A DNA stretch of 64,000 nucleotides from Terebella lapidaria (Eukaryota > Annelida > Polychaeta > Terebellida > Terebellidae), in assembly GCA_949152475.1 (NCBI GenBank), contig OX424564.1, positions 3,968,001 through 4,032,000 on the forward strand, read 5' to 3'. The position numbers and the translations under genes are program-made. The notes beneath the pieces were generated by a model, which worked only from the letters and a program-made list of their open reading frames with translations, was not told where the DNA came from and searched no databases. Positions 1 through 11,306 of this stretch are shown here, in pieces (positions within the stretch are counted from its first letter, which is position 1; every line of letters starts with the position of its first letter).

Positions 1-2343
1 ATTGGTATCAGCAACAGAATAGAGTGCCATGTGACAAATCCATCATCTCATATTTTTCTGACTCCAGATGTTGCTGACAACTAACTCCACACCACTTTCC
101 TGACAGCTCAGCCAGAAGACAACACAACCAGAAGCTCCATAAATCCTTGTTCAATGTAGGTATCAATCTATTACCACAAATACAGTAGATATACAAGTCT
201 CAATCAGAAGACAGGCAATAGCAGCTCCACACCACTTGACTGATCTCCCAATGACAGGCACCCAGGAGCAATCATTCAGTTGGCCAACAATATGGATGTC
301 AAAGCATAACAACAACTTGTGTTTTGAAGTTTGCACCAATATATACATGTATATTAAAACAATATATATATAAATTCAAATCAAGCTCATGTTGGATCTG
401 TAATTCTGAAACACCTGTAGAGAATTGCACACCACCATTTTGGGTATTATAATGTCACTATAAGGCAATTGGATATCTTATACAACAGCAATTTGGGGAT
501 TCAATGGCCAATTAATAATATTTTCATATTTTATATTTTAATGGATAAAGTGGCCAACACATTGTTTGTATCAAAAATTTGTTATTGATACACATGTGTA
601 GGTCAGAAATACATTATGAAGATTTGAATGGCAGTGTATCAAGTAGCCATGTGCAATATTGTTTGCCAATTATGATAAATTCATAATCTTTTTGATTGGT
701 ATTATATTTGATTTATTTTGTTCTTGTTTACCTTCCCTGTACAAACTTTGTAAGATAAACATATGGATAAGGAGTATACTACCAAATACACTATTTATTC
801 ATGACATTTCTTGTCTGGTATGTTTGATATCATACCTGTGATCCATGTATGTCAAAAGATGAATTGTACTAATAAAATGCTACCACTGTGTGAATTTCAC
901 ATCAATTATAATGACACAACCCATGTGCAATAATGATACTTTAATGTCACATGTAATCATGATGACAATGAATCAAAAGCCTGGTGATATCTACATTTAC
1001 ATGTTATTGGGATCAGGATGTATCCTGTATCTAGCTTGGGGTTTGTGTTCTTTGTATGCATAGACCAGCATTATGCACAATAGGGTCAGTGAAGACATAC
1101 ATGTACTGTTAGTTATTCGATGAACACAGAGTGTTATGAATTATGCCAAATGCAAGAAGATGTTACTTCCCCAGAAGTTTTAAACTTATAACTGTCACTT
1201 TGGAAATATGGGTTATTATTTGCATTGATCAGGTGAATAGAGTATTGTCATGGCTCAATGCACACAGAAGCCCTAGCATGTAGCAGTCTACATGTAAAGG
1301 CCAGTGTGAATTGTGCACAGTGGAGCATATGATATTGAAGTCTCCCTCTCACTGTGGTAGTGTCTTGAAGGGTTAAAAAATAGTGCATGTGCTGGCCACT
1401 TGGGAAAATTTTTTAGTTGTCCATAAATGTCTGAACTTCAAAAATCATTTGTGATGCAATGTATTTGAATTTCAAAAAAATATTTCTCGGCTCATAAACT
1501 AGCATATGTAGTAATGCTCAGAAAAATACTAGGAACATTCGTAATCGACTTTTTCCACAAGAACGGATGTCCCGAAATTTTGGTAGTCAATTTCACCAAT
1601 TTTAACATAAGATGCATAATAACTGCGCGTAAAATGCTTTAAATTAGTTATTAACATGATAATATAACATTTATGTGAAATATGTGTTCATTTCTTCAAG
1701 AAAAACCATTTTCAAAAATATTCAGTGCGCATCACTGACTAAAATATGGCGAGGGTAACAACCCCTTAAGCATGAAATTGTTTGCTTCTAGCATGTGAAA
1801 GAACAAAAATAGGAAAGGCGAGTGAGGGTAATGGAAGAGGCATCATCAGCCAGCTTTTTTTAAGTCTACTCTCAAGTTTTCAGCTAGGGTATGCGTGCGC
1901 AACATGCATCTGTGTGACACCAGGAACCCGAGGCATTGAATGAGATCATCAAATGTGCAGCGACTGTGAAAAATCGCATTACGAGGTGTTAACTCAGAGC
2001 ACATCGGTGACTGTGTAGAGAGAGAGGAACTGGTAATAAAAATGTCCTATACGTTCTAGGGTGCAATTACTTTCGTCTCATTGCGTGTTCTTGTATCGAA
2101 ATGGTAATACCCTGGTTCTGTTACTGTCTTGTAAACACCACAATCGCTGAGAATGGGGTTCAGCGATAAAAAGAGGCTGTGACCAATAGGATCCGGGGCC
2201 GGTTGTTGACGTATACAGTGAAATCCACCTCTCCCACAAGGGATCAATTATTATCGCAATTTGAGAGGCAGTAATGCTACCAATGGCCGAGTATGGCACC
2301 TGTGGGATCCCCTCAACTAGCATAGTATAATGATACCAGTGGT
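1..2343. other. Intergenic, no gene recognised
   Basis: AT-rich sequence with only short, unconvincing open frames. Positions about 150-185 match, in reverse orientation, one end of a dispersed repeat found again near 4.7, 8.1, 27.1 and 49.9 kb (key string ATCAATCTATTACCAC). I see no exon, RNA gene or complete mobile element here. Confidence 0.6.
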
Positions 2344-2690
2344 CTCCCCTCACTTAGAGAAGAAGCCACAGTATATAGTGAGCTCTCTTGACTCGAGAAA
2401 GGTGGACAGGAAGGCCATTGGGCTCTTTCCACCTGGGAAGAAGGCATGTTGCCAATGGGTTCCCCTCACACAGAGAGGAAGGTAGGGTACTAGTGGGCTC
2501 CCATCACACAGGGAGGGTACTATTGGGCTCCCCTCACACAGGGAGGAAGGTAAGGTACTAGTGTGCTCCCTCACACATGGAGGAAGGTGGGGTATACAGT
2601 GAGCTCCTCTCACACAGAGGTGGGATATACTGTGGACTCCCCTCACACATAGTGAGCTTCCCTTTTCTCACAGAGGCAGGGCAGACGCAG
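2344..2690 (+). repeat. Degenerate minisatellite, CTCCCCTCACAC units
   Basis: About eight imperfect units of roughly 27-45 bp. Each contains a form of CTCCCCTCACACAGAGAGG followed by GGTAGGGTACTAGTGGG. The same unit occurs in reverse complement at 5174-5562, so two arrays of one family face each other about 2.5 kb apart. Open frames through this region are repeat artefacts. Confidence 0.8.
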
Positions 2691-3184
2691 GGCATTTCTC
2701 AGTTCACACACAACAATTGATAACGGTGAAGAAAGCACACACACTACCAACTCCCAGCATAGAAGAGGCAAAAGAAATATAATGTTTCTGAATTTTTGTA
2801 TGTTTCACTGTGTGGCTTTATACTGAGATTATATTCCAATTCAATCCCCCAAATTTCGTTTGTCAGTTGTTTTAAATAGAGAATCTAAGTCATATTAACA
2901 GGAAATGTCCTTTTTTCAGATTTCTTGAGGAATAAAATGCGTTACTAGACACCAATGAATCCATCATCCGCCTGAATAGTAGACTTAAGATTTATTCATT
3001 TTTCTTCAGATGAATAACCAGATAGTTTACACCATACGTTTACAAATACGAATGTGCACAATCCATTGGGATAATGAAGCCATCAGTTTCTCAGCCATAA
3101 GTAATATATATGGATATACTGATAACAACGCACCACACGCCTGATATGACCCTCCCAATAGATTGTCCTAGAGACGACATGCCA
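2691..3184. other. Intergenic, nothing recognised
   Basis: AT-rich, no repeat family or coding signal noticed. It separates the minisatellite from the zinc-finger relic. Confidence 0.5.
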
Positions 3185-3221
3185 TTAAATATGCACACAA
3201 ACACCACTATCCATTAAACTA

Positions 3222-3552
3222 CTAATGGACAGGGTGACCATCAGCTCGGCACTGGCTCTCCACCAGGAACAAGCCTTGTGTTTTGTCCACACGAATTGCT
3301 GTTTTGTTGCTGTTCTGTTTGTGTGTGGTAATATGCCTACGAATATTCTTTTTCGAAATACATCTTGAACATATGGGGCATTCAATCTCTCTATTTCTCT
3401 TACGTAGACGCAACGTGCTAGCACTGTCCTTTGATCTCTGCCCTTTTATCGTCTTTGAGCTCCGACTCGCCCCGTTTCTTATTGCCAGGCTCGTCTCGTC
3501 TCTGGACTTTGTGCTCGCTTTGTTCTTGGGCTCCGTGCTCCCCTTGTCTCAG
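3222..3552 (-). pseudogene. C2H2 zinc-finger ORF relic with Arg/Ser-rich leader
   Basis: On the minus strand an open frame from about 3552 down to 3222 encodes a basic Ser/Thr/Arg/Lys-rich stretch and then one zinc finger, CPICSRCISKKNIRRHITTH. Its C-x2-C-x11-H-x3-H spacing is the same as the first finger of the accessory ORF in the retrotransposon at 9.1-22.9 kb (CSTCGEQVTASHLSRHRRKH). That ORF also has an Arg/Ser-rich leader. Upstream, the frame is broken by a stop near 3553 and passes into a 24-bp repeat that codes for Arg/Ser-rich octapeptides in another frame. No Met start or second finger is visible. I read it as the decayed remains of a related zinc-finger ORF; an exon of an unrelated host gene is the alternative. 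A minus-strand acceptor-like site (TTTCATTTCAG) lies near 4060. Confidence 0.4.
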
Positions 3553-3912
3553 GGCATCATCCTCGCTTTGTCCTTGATCTCCATGCTCCCCTTGTCCCTG
3601 AGCTCCATGCTTGCCTTGTCTCTGAGCTCCATGCTTGCCTTGTCTCTGGGCGCCGTGCTTGCCTTGTCTTTGGGCGAGATGCTGCCGTGCTCGCCTTGCC
3701 TCTGGGCACCGTATCCCCTTGTCTATGGACGATCCGCCATCCTCCCTTTCCCTCTGAGCGCCGTGCTCCCCTTTCTCTGGGCGCCATGCTCCCGTTATCT
3801 CTGGGCTCCATGCTTTCCTTGTCTCTGGATGCCGTTCTCCCCTGTGTCTCTGAGTGTCATCCTGGCTTCGTCCTTGGGCGCCGTGCTAACCTCGTCTCTG
3901 GGTGTTGTGCAT
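3500..3912 (-). repeat. 24-bp minisatellite coding Arg/Ser octapeptides
   Basis: Tandem units close to TTGTCTCTGAGCTCCATGC plus five bases on the + strand (24 bp). They are clean at 3590-3680 and degenerate on both sides. Because the period is divisible by three, long frames stay open on both strands: a Leu-rich frame on + and an Arg/Ser/Thr-rich frame on minus. The minus reading adjoins the zinc finger at 3222-3413, so that is the likelier ancestral coding sense. Confidence 0.65.
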
Positions 3913-3929
3913 TGGGCGTAGTGCTCACA

Positions 3930-4635
3930 TAGTCACCCAAGATACAACGAGTACTGTGTGCTACTGCTCTTTTCCTGTCCCGGAAGCACTTCCCTCACAA
4001 ACAGTGGTGATGTGATCCTGACGGTTCTCACAAGAAAGACGGCATATTAGGTTGATTTTGCCTGAAATGAAAGAGTTTAATCATTGTCAAACCATGAATT
4101 TGTAAATTTTTTTTCATTTGATTATTACCAAAACCTATAATACATATAAGGATTGTGTATCTTGGATTATTTGTTTCAAAGCTAAAACAGAACTAGACGT
4201 ATATAGACACTGGACATTTGGTCCTCGAGTGGACCAAGTTGGTGTATTCTCCAAGCAAGATCATTGAATTCTCCTGATTCTTTTCATGAATTTTTCCGCA
4301 GTTTATTGTTTAAAAGTTTTTTAAAAAGTTGAAAAAAAGTTGAAAACTTTCTCAGAAAAGTGCTGAGATAGGTTACCGGACAACTTTGGTTTCAAGCATT
4401 GGATGTGACATATGACCTTGAGATTGAACAATCAAGATCATCGTTGTGAACTTCAATGTCACCATTAGGTATGCTGGATATGACTTTATATATGTTCAAA
4501 CATATAAGCTCTATCAACAAGTATATTGTCTGTAAAGGCCAATTCACATATCTCAGGTCAGACGAGATTTTGAGATTTAGATCTACAACTCGTAGCTTTT
4601 TGGCTTGTGATTGGGTACATACACCTATTTCACGG
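3930..4635. other. Intergenic, no gene recognised
   Basis: Mostly AT-rich. A minus-strand Cys/His-containing peptide near 3975-4050 (CRLSCENRQDHITTVC) is followed by a stop and is too short to call. A degenerate GGTTACCGGACA string near 4371 matches the end motif of the 134-bp repeat elements at 32.7 and 40.2 kb. Confidence 0.4.
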
Positions 4636-4890
4636 GGTTTGTTTCGGATTTCTAGATTGTTTTTGATAAGTTGTTGGCCAGTTGTACACTAATTCCATCT
4701 GGTGTACAGTAGAAACAACTATAATTACACACTGTCTGCCCCTGATGACACCAGTGTGGCTTCAGATATGAATGTTTGGTTGGGCTTTGTTTCTATTCTG
4801 AATTGTTTGGATATTAGTTTTTTTATTGGCATCATCAAAATTTGGATAACAATGGTAATAGGTTGATACATACATTAGCCTTCAAGGTCT
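4636..4890 (+). repeat. Dispersed repeat family R1, copy
   Basis: Contains GTTTGTTTCGGATTTCT, GGTGTACAGTAGAAACAACT, ACACTGTCTGCCCCTGATGA and TTGGCATCATCAAAAT in order. The same order occurs at 8035-8270 and 49815-50030 (+) and at 27040-27240 and 42130-42290 (minus). Copies are clearly diverged. Terminal structure is not resolved, so the class (SINE, MITE or fragment) is open. Confidence 0.75.
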
Positions 4891-5173
4891 TCTAAAGTCA
4901 AATTTAATGTCAACAAAAATGTGCCATATATATCACTTCTTATAAGCTCGTGCACATTCCTAACCTGTATGTGCAAGTGTTTGAGCCTCAGAGGCTAATT
5001 TACACATGTCAAGTCTCACAATTAGCACTCAAGATCATCCGAGGTCAAGCTCAAGTAATCATTAGTTGTGCTATATACGACTTCCTATATGCTTCTCGTA
5101 TGCCTCCTACCTATAAAGCAAACTCAAGTTCTATCTACAAGCATTTCATCTGTAGAGGCAAAATAGTAACCGA
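4891..5173 (+). other. Repeat-like spacer, no gene
   Basis: Phrases such as CTCAAGATCATC and GGTCAAGCTCAAGTAATC recur in loose form near 4430-4560, 24770-24900 and 26925-27010. This suggests an old dispersed repeat adjoining family R1. No coding signal. Confidence 0.4.
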
Positions 5174-5562
5174 CTTCCCTCTCTGTGTGAGGGGAGCCCA
5201 CTAGTACCCTAGCTACCTTCATCATGTGTGAGAGGAGCCCACTAGTACCCTACCTTCCCCTCTGTCTGATGGGGGTGGGGTGGGGGTACTAGTACCCTTC
5301 CTTCCTATTTGTGGGAGGAACCCACTAGTACCCTACCTTCCCCTCTGTCTGATGGGGGGGGGGCCCACTAGTACCCTTCCTTCCTCTGTGGGAGAGGAGC
5401 CCACTAGTACCCTACATTCCCCTCTGTCTAATGGGGGCCCCTAGTACCCTTCCTTCCTCTCTGTGTGAGGGGATCCCACTAGTACCCTGCCTTCCTCTCT
5501 GTGTGAGGGGATCCCACTAGTACCCTTCCTTCCTCTCTATGGGAGAGGAGCCCACTAGTACC
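5174..5562 (-). repeat. Minisatellite, inverted partner of 2344-2690
   Basis: About ten units of roughly 35-42 bp carrying TCTGTGTGAGGGGAGCCC followed by ACTAGTACCCTACCTTCC. This is the reverse complement of the unit at 2344-2690. Confidence 0.85.
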
Positions 5563-5627
5563 CTAATTTGATGTTTTGCTCCCGTTATGATTTATCATGA
5601 ATTTCACACATATGTACTGTAGATACC

Positions 5628-6537
5628 CCGATTACCGTCGATTACCGTAACGTACGTTACGTTAGTCGTCAAAATGGCCGAAGATGATGTGATTCGAATC
5701 TAAGTTCATCGAGATCAGGATACTCTGATGGTATGAGAACTAGGCGAGTGAGGCCTATACGATCCATGATGTTGCTTCTGCCGCCAAGTACAAAATATAT
5801 TGTATTGTTCACGTTATGTTGTTCTAATACCCATTTTTGAAAATCCTTGTTTTTTACCGTAACGTGTACTGATGATTACAGTAACGTGAAAATATATACA
5901 CAGAACTGATTACCGTATCATGGAAAAGCCTGCCTGACAAATAAGCTCCTATGCTATGACTTGTAGATGCGATGTGATGCATGTGTTACAGACGTTTAGA
6001 AAATGTGGAAATTTAATAGAGGGGCCTAATAATGACTTAAAATGTGGCATATTTAATATAGGCTAATGATAACTTAATACCATAATAAGATGCTAGATAT
6101 AGCATTGTCCTTTGCAGGAGGCAGCGGACTCGTCGAGGATGGTGGGATATCTGATAAAAGATGACTTTCTGACCACAATTATTCTAGTCTAAATACCAGT
6201 AATGTAGTTCGAGGTGATTGGTTTTCTATTCATCAAATACATTTCCACCACATTATCATCCTATTTACGGTTAACATTTGTCTATGGTGAATTTGACGTT
6301 ACGGTAATCACACCAAAAGTCGGCTTTCACGTTACGGTAATCCTGATAAGAATTTTCAAAGGCCTCTTGTGCTGACAGAAACGGCTATACGCCTCACAAT
6401 CTATCAACGATACATCCAGTACAACAAAAACTTATCATCCAAGTTGGTTTGAGGTTATAAAACAGGCCTGAAATTTTTCGAAGTGAAAGACCGCCAATTT
6501 TTTTACGATTACCGTAACGCACGTTACGGTAATCGTA
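5628..6537. repeat. Cluster of TTACCGTAACG inverted motifs
   Basis: The string GATTACCGTAACG or its complement CGTTACGGTAATC recurs at 5630-5664, 5855, 5876, 5909, 6295, 6329 and 6504-6537. At 6504-6519 and 6522-6537 it forms a perfect 16-bp inverted repeat with a 2-base spacer. At 5641-5664 CGTAACGTACGTTACG is a 16-bp palindrome. Left copies mostly point inward as GATTACCG and right copies as CGGTAATC, which resembles the ends of a non-autonomous DNA transposon about 0.9 kb long. No target duplication was identified. Confidence 0.55.
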
Positions 6538-6573
6538 TGGTTTCCTGAGTATCCACAGTGATATGTGAACTAA

Positions 6574-6615
6574 TACACCCCCCCCCCCCCCGAAAAAAAA
6601 ACCCAAAAAAAACCC
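6574..6615. repeat. Poly-C / poly-A simple repeat
   Basis: A run of C is followed by a run of A and then CCC/AAA alternation. Low-complexity sequence only. Confidence 0.9.
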
Positions 6616-6621
6616 AACAAC

Positions 6622-6714
6622 AACAACTATTCCAACCCCCTAGTACATGCGCCCTGAAGTTGTGATTAAATTTTAGTTTATTTTATCTACTGATGTTTAT
6701 ATCATCATTAATAA
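6622..6714 (+). repeat. Dispersed direct repeat, copy 1
   Basis: Begins near AACCCCCTAGT, continues GCGCCCTGAAGTTGTG and TTTTAGTTTATTTTATC, and ends near CATCATTAATA. The same order occurs at 7672-7765. Confidence 0.7.
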
Positions 6715-6904
6715 ATGCAAACTGATACTCTAGCGCAAATTTCAACTAAGTGACGACCCCACAGCAAAAGTGGGGCCCCACGTTTTTGTTATGTACCTTG
6801 GTGTATATTATAGTTACATGATGACATAGGCGTATTCGATTGGCAACGTACGCCTGTGCATCCCCCAAATGAAAAGCGCCACACGTTAGAATCATAATGC
6901 ACAT

Positions 6905-7060
6905 TCAATGTTCAATAATATCACAACCAGCCTGATGTTTTGCTCCCGTTATGATTTAGAAGACAACGTTGGCATGCGGAGCCACACACTTACATATTCT
7001 AAAACACGCTATGATTTTCCAATGGATTCCGGTTCAGATTAAGCACCATGTCAACGATTG
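6905..7060 (+). repeat. Dispersed repeat, partner of 22960-23085
   Basis: Shares TGTTCAATAA, TTTTGCTCCCGTTATGATT and AAAACACGCTATGATT in order with 22960-23085. The short string TTTTGCTCCCGTTATGATTT also occurs at 5572. Copies are diverged. Confidence 0.6.
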
Positions 7061-7671
7061 TATAGCTCACGGGGTATAGTCAATTACATTTTTAATTCAA
7101 TGCCCAGATTCCTGAAATCCCGTTTTAAGCTGCGATTTACTTATGAATTTTTTTTTCTTTTCAATTTTTTGCGACAGAAGTCTGAAATTTAGTACCAAAT
7201 TGCCGTTTGACCCCAGGTGATGTATGTTATGTTATAACAATGCCATTATTCAGAAATGTCATATTGACCTCCCCTGACGCCTCGGCCGATATGGCATTTC
7301 TTCATCCCGTAAACTGTATATTGGACTCCTCAACATCAAATATTTGTATAATAAAAACTTTTAATGCAAATGCTTAACATGCGGCCATGCGCACCAACGT
7401 ATTTGCCGAAGTTGGTAAGTTGTCTTCCCTCTGCCGAATTTAGAGCTGGTAAGTATCTCGAAATCAGATATAGTAGACATCAGAGAAGTTTCAACACAGC
7501 GGCAAATAAAAGGATGAGTTGAAATATTGTACAATATATATTAGGTTTAGAAAAACTGATTTCTTGTTTGGACAGAAAATGAATTTTTAACGTGCGAAGT
7601 CCCCTAAGAGGGTTCTGAAGGCTCGAGGAAATATAAATGATGATATACCGTGGCATCTCCCCCCAAAACAA
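7061..7671. other. Intergenic, nothing recognised
   Basis: AT-rich sequence with no coding or repeat signal that I can support. Confidence 0.45.
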
Positions 7672-7765
7672 CTATCCCAAACCCCCTAGTGCTTGCGCCC
7701 TGAAGTTGTGTTTCAATTTTAGTTTATCTTATTTGCTGATGTTTCTATCATCATTAATATTCGTC
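7672..7765 (+). repeat. Dispersed direct repeat, copy 2
   Basis: Second copy of the unit at 6622-6714, about 85-90 percent similar by eye. Confidence 0.7.
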
Positions 7766-8034
7766 AGGGAATACGATAAAACATATATATCCTACACAGG
7801 TTAATTCACACCTGTTAAGTGAATCATTCAATAATGTTGATGCCAGTCGTGAATAAAAATGACAACACTAAGTTGAAAAACTTCATTGCCTGGCCGTGGA
7901 AGCTTTTTTCCTACGCCACATGACGTCCTGTTCGATGGCTATGAAGCTGAAACGCACCACTAGCGGAGCCACTTATCCAGCTATGAAAACACTTTGAAGA
8001 TGAATGATGTTGAAGATCAATGACCTGAAGCAAT

Positions 8035-8270
8035 GGGGTTTGTTTCGGATTTCTGAATTACTTTCATAAGTTGTTGGGTAGTTGTACTGGTTCCATCAGG
8101 TGTACAGTAGAAACAACTACACTTAACACACTGTCTGCCAGTGTGTCTTTGAATATACTATTTGGTTGGGGTTTGTTTCTATCGCTAAATGTTTTTTTTT
8201 GTGTTTGTGATTGGCATCATCAAAATCTGACTGTATTTTGGTGGTAATAGATTGATACATACATATAACA
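8035..8270 (+). repeat. Dispersed repeat family R1, copy
   Basis: Same ordered landmarks as 4636-4890, including GGTGTACAGTAGAAACAACT, CACACTGTCTGCC and TTGGCATCATCAAAATCT. Confidence 0.75.
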
Positions 8271-9094
8271 ATCTCGGGTAAATAGGGTGGTAAAAGGATT
8301 GCTTTCAAGCGAACAAAAACAGCTTCAAGTCTTTCACAAGATCTGCAAAACGGAACCTGATATTTATTGGTATTTGCATCAACATATAACCAGAATTTGG
8401 TGATACATATATCAAACCTGTATAATACCTCATTTTGGAATGAATAATAACTCCGTGGTTGATATCTGTAGATGAAAGTGTTATTTTGGAACGTGCAATC
8501 AAATTTTGACTGAATTTGGCAAATGCTTCCGTCAAATATCCCTTTATATATGGTCCAATAGCGTCACAATCTCATGTGGACTTCGTGTTTGATGAGGTGA
8601 TTTTGAGGTTGGGACAATCTCAGTCAGACCCATGAAATAAATTTCAAAACATCTATATATGCTTCAAAGAATTATACTCACGTTATGTTATATACCACAA
8701 CAAATAATGTTATATTGTTCTCCTTACCTGGGAAGGTAATGCTCGATAGTATATTCACCCATAACGTATTGACACATCGTTTATTCACGATGTCTTCTAA
8801 ATGCTGGTACCTGCATCGTGAGGTGTATTGACACCCACACGAAATGAACAGCATTATTGATAACATACGCTTCATTACACCAGTAACTTCGCGTATCTGT
8901 GTACAGAGAAGATATGGTTTCAAAATGGCTCATTTCCTGTGTTTTCTCTGAAATTGTTTGCTGTTATGTTACTCGGATGGAAATTGTAACTTTTTCTTTA
9001 TTTGAGTATTTCTTATTACTAACTTTGTTATTGAAATACATCACTTTTACATAACTAAAGATAAGTGGAAGAAATCTTTGTTTTTACATGTATA
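8271..9094. other. Intergenic up to the LTR element
   Basis: No gene recognised. The last four bases, TATA at 9091-9094, are the left copy of the target-site duplication of the retrotransposon that follows. Confidence 0.5.
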
Positions 9095-9261
9095 TGTAAC
9101 AAAAAGGGCCGGCACATCGAGTCCACTAATTGTAATGAATTAATAACATTTTGGGGATTTTACTACAGAAATGCACGAATTCTGTAGTTTTCGTCGGAAA
9201 CTCTCTTTTTCACATTGACTTCATGAACTGAGAGACACATTCATGAAAACACCACTTTGAG

Positions 9262-9388
9262 TGACGTCACCGACACCTCTACTAGGCCTACAACACTGTC
9301 AATTCCACGCCAGGACCAAAGGGCGAGTTGACTGGCGAAGGGCGATTTGAAGGGCGAGGTGACGGGCGAAGGGCGAGGGCTATAAAAG
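9262..9388 (+). promoter_or_regulatory. LTR promoter: CRE, GGGCGA cluster, TATA box
   Basis: TGACGTCA at 9262-9269 is followed by six GGCGA motifs between 9321 and 9377 (mostly GGGCGA). TATAAAA lies at 9381-9387, four bases after the last motif. The 3' LTR has the same arrangement at about 21014-21139 with one extra 12-bp GGGCGAATTGAA unit. The order fits a polymerase II U3 promoter; binding of any factor to GGGCGA is inferred. Confidence 0.8.
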
Positions 9389-10019
9389 CCGGTGACGGCA
9401 CTCGAAGAGAGAGTTTGGGCACTCGACGTCGTGGACTTCACATCGACCTTTGGCCAGGGCCTGACCAGGGGTTCACGTCCAACAGAACCTAGACTCCTTC
9501 CAGCGCGTGTAACGAAATTTGGGGAAATATTTCATCTAATTTTGGAGTCTGCTGCTCTTTTAAGCATTTGCACGTGCTGGTCGACTAGCCGGGTGGGGAA
9601 ATATCAGTGTCACGGGAAAAGATCAGTGGCGTGGACTGGAACACGGACGCATGAGCCGGCAGGATCACGCCACTTCGTCCAGTCACGGGCTTGCCAAGAA
9701 TTGAAGCCTACTTACCTTCGAAATATCCTGATGAATGCTTGCCGACGGATGGAAGAAACTCACAGCTCACTTGCCACGAAGCCTGTGTGGATGGATGTCT
9801 GAGTGAGTGATTGAACTTTGAACTTTGTTTCGCTTCGTTTGGACGGGGACAGCCAGGGATTCAGGGAACTCCCTGGATTCCCTACGCCGGGGGAGACGTC
9901 ACTCCTACACAACAGCAGGGACCGTGATCCGAGTACGTGATCTCAAGAGAGAGAGAGGGGCTAAGGAGCCGGGGCTGGCGAACCTAACGGTGGGCAGACT
10001 TGCCTACTCGTGTCTTGCT

Positions 10020-10575
10020 TAGCGGGCGAGTCACTTGCTCAGCGGGCGACCACACGCCCGCCACCTCACCAGGAGACCAGCGGGCGACCTAAGGGTTGCT
10101 TACAGCGTCTGCGGGCGAGTCACTTGCTCAGCGGGCGACCACACGCCCGCCACCTCGTCAGGAGACCAGCGGGCGACCTAAGGGTGGTTAACAGCGTCTG
10201 CGGGCGAGTCACTTGCACAGCGGGTGATCCCACGCCCAAAACAGCACCAGTGGACCAGCGGGCGGCCTAAGGGTTGCCCACCGCGTCTGCGGGCGACCAC
10301 ACGCCCGCCACCTCGTCAGGAGACCAGAGGGCGACCTAAGGGTGGTAAACAGCGTCTGCGGGCGAGTCACTTGCACAGCGGGTGATCCCACACCCTAAAC
10401 AGCACCAGGAGACCAGCGGGCGACCTAAGGGTTGCTTACAGCGTCTGCGGGCGAGTCACTTGCTCAGCGGGCGACCACACGCCCGCCACATCGTCAGGAG
10501 ACCTGAGGGCGACCCCAGTATTGCCCACAACGCTTGCGGGCGAGTAGCTTACATAACGGGCGACCCCTACCTGCC
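10020..10575 (+). repeat. 89-bp tandem array in the 5' LTR
   Basis: About six units, some truncated, each with GCGGGCGAGTCACTTGC, GCGGGCGACCACACGCCCGC and GGAGACCAGCGGGCGACC. GGGCGA occurs about three times per unit, plus inverted CGCCC copies. Transcribed part of the LTR, downstream of the TATA box. The 3' LTR holds the same array at about 21772-22327. Confidence 0.85.
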
Positions 10576-11115
10576 CCTACACTGAATCAGCAGGCATCAA
10601 CTACAGGGAGTGATCGCTCTCACGGCGGGGGAAGATCCTGAGACTCTTTTTTTATGAATCACTGATTGTATTAAACGGTTCTTGTACTTTGTAGCACGCT
10701 TGATGAATTAAATATAAACTAGTTTTGACTGAATTTGATTGTTCGGGTCCAGTTTGTTCCACCAGGGTAAATCTGCTGGAAAACAAAGGGGAAGGTCAAC
10801 CGGCTTGCATGACTCGGGGCCTAGGCATTATCCTGGGTCTAGGGTCTTACAGGCTCGGGGACCAAAGTAGGTGGTCGGCAATAACTACTCTGCCACCTCT
10901 TGAAGTGAACTTGGCGGTTTGCTTAGATCAAACCGTTTCTCGGACTTTTAGAACACAACGAGGGGTCCATAAAATAGAGAAGAATACGATCACATAAACT
11001 CTAAATCTTCAAGAGTGTGGTTCCCGAATTCGGGATCTGTAGCAACACACGAGATAAAAGAATAAAACCCTCAAACGGTACCAAACACCCAACACCACTA
11101 CCTCAAAACGCTACA

Positions 11116-11306
11116 GAAGAAGTTTGGTGCCGTGACCAGGATCTCCAATTTATTTGGGGGTCAGATTGGAGCCGGATCACCTACAGTGGTGGGTTATAAC
11201 AGCGGGCAAGTGACACCAGCCCACCTCCCCAGCAACCACCACCAAAGTCACACCAGAGGTTGTGAGTTCAGTCGATATTGGTAATCACAGTGTCCATTAC
11301 CAGGCA
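11116..11306 (+). other. 5' leader of element 1 with primer-binding site
   Basis: TGGTGCCGTGACCAGGAT at 11125-11142, starting nine bases after the LTR, has the TGG start and position expected of a tRNA primer-binding site. I have not assigned the tRNA. The rest of the leader to the first gag ATG at 11307 shows no clear feature. Confidence 0.7.

Larger units (their letters stand above)
9095..11115 (+). repeat. 5' LTR of element 1
   Basis: 2021 bp, starts TGTAACAAAAAGGGCC and ends AAAACGCTACA. It contains a CRE-like TGACGTCA (9262-9269), a GGGCGA cluster, a TATA box (9381-9387) and an 89-bp tandem array (10020-10575). Apparent ORFs inside it repeat exactly in the 3' LTR and are not treated as genes. 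Confidence 0.97.

Noticed and set aside
3283..3921. 212-codon plus-strand Leu-rich frame
   Set aside because: It is the antisense of the 24-bp minisatellite and of the zinc-finger frame; the hydrophobic repeats come from the repeat period, not from a membrane protein.
9241..10997. Several 60-136-codon frames in the LTRs
   Set aside because: They lie in LTR control and leader sequence, repeat identically in the other LTR and have no domains.
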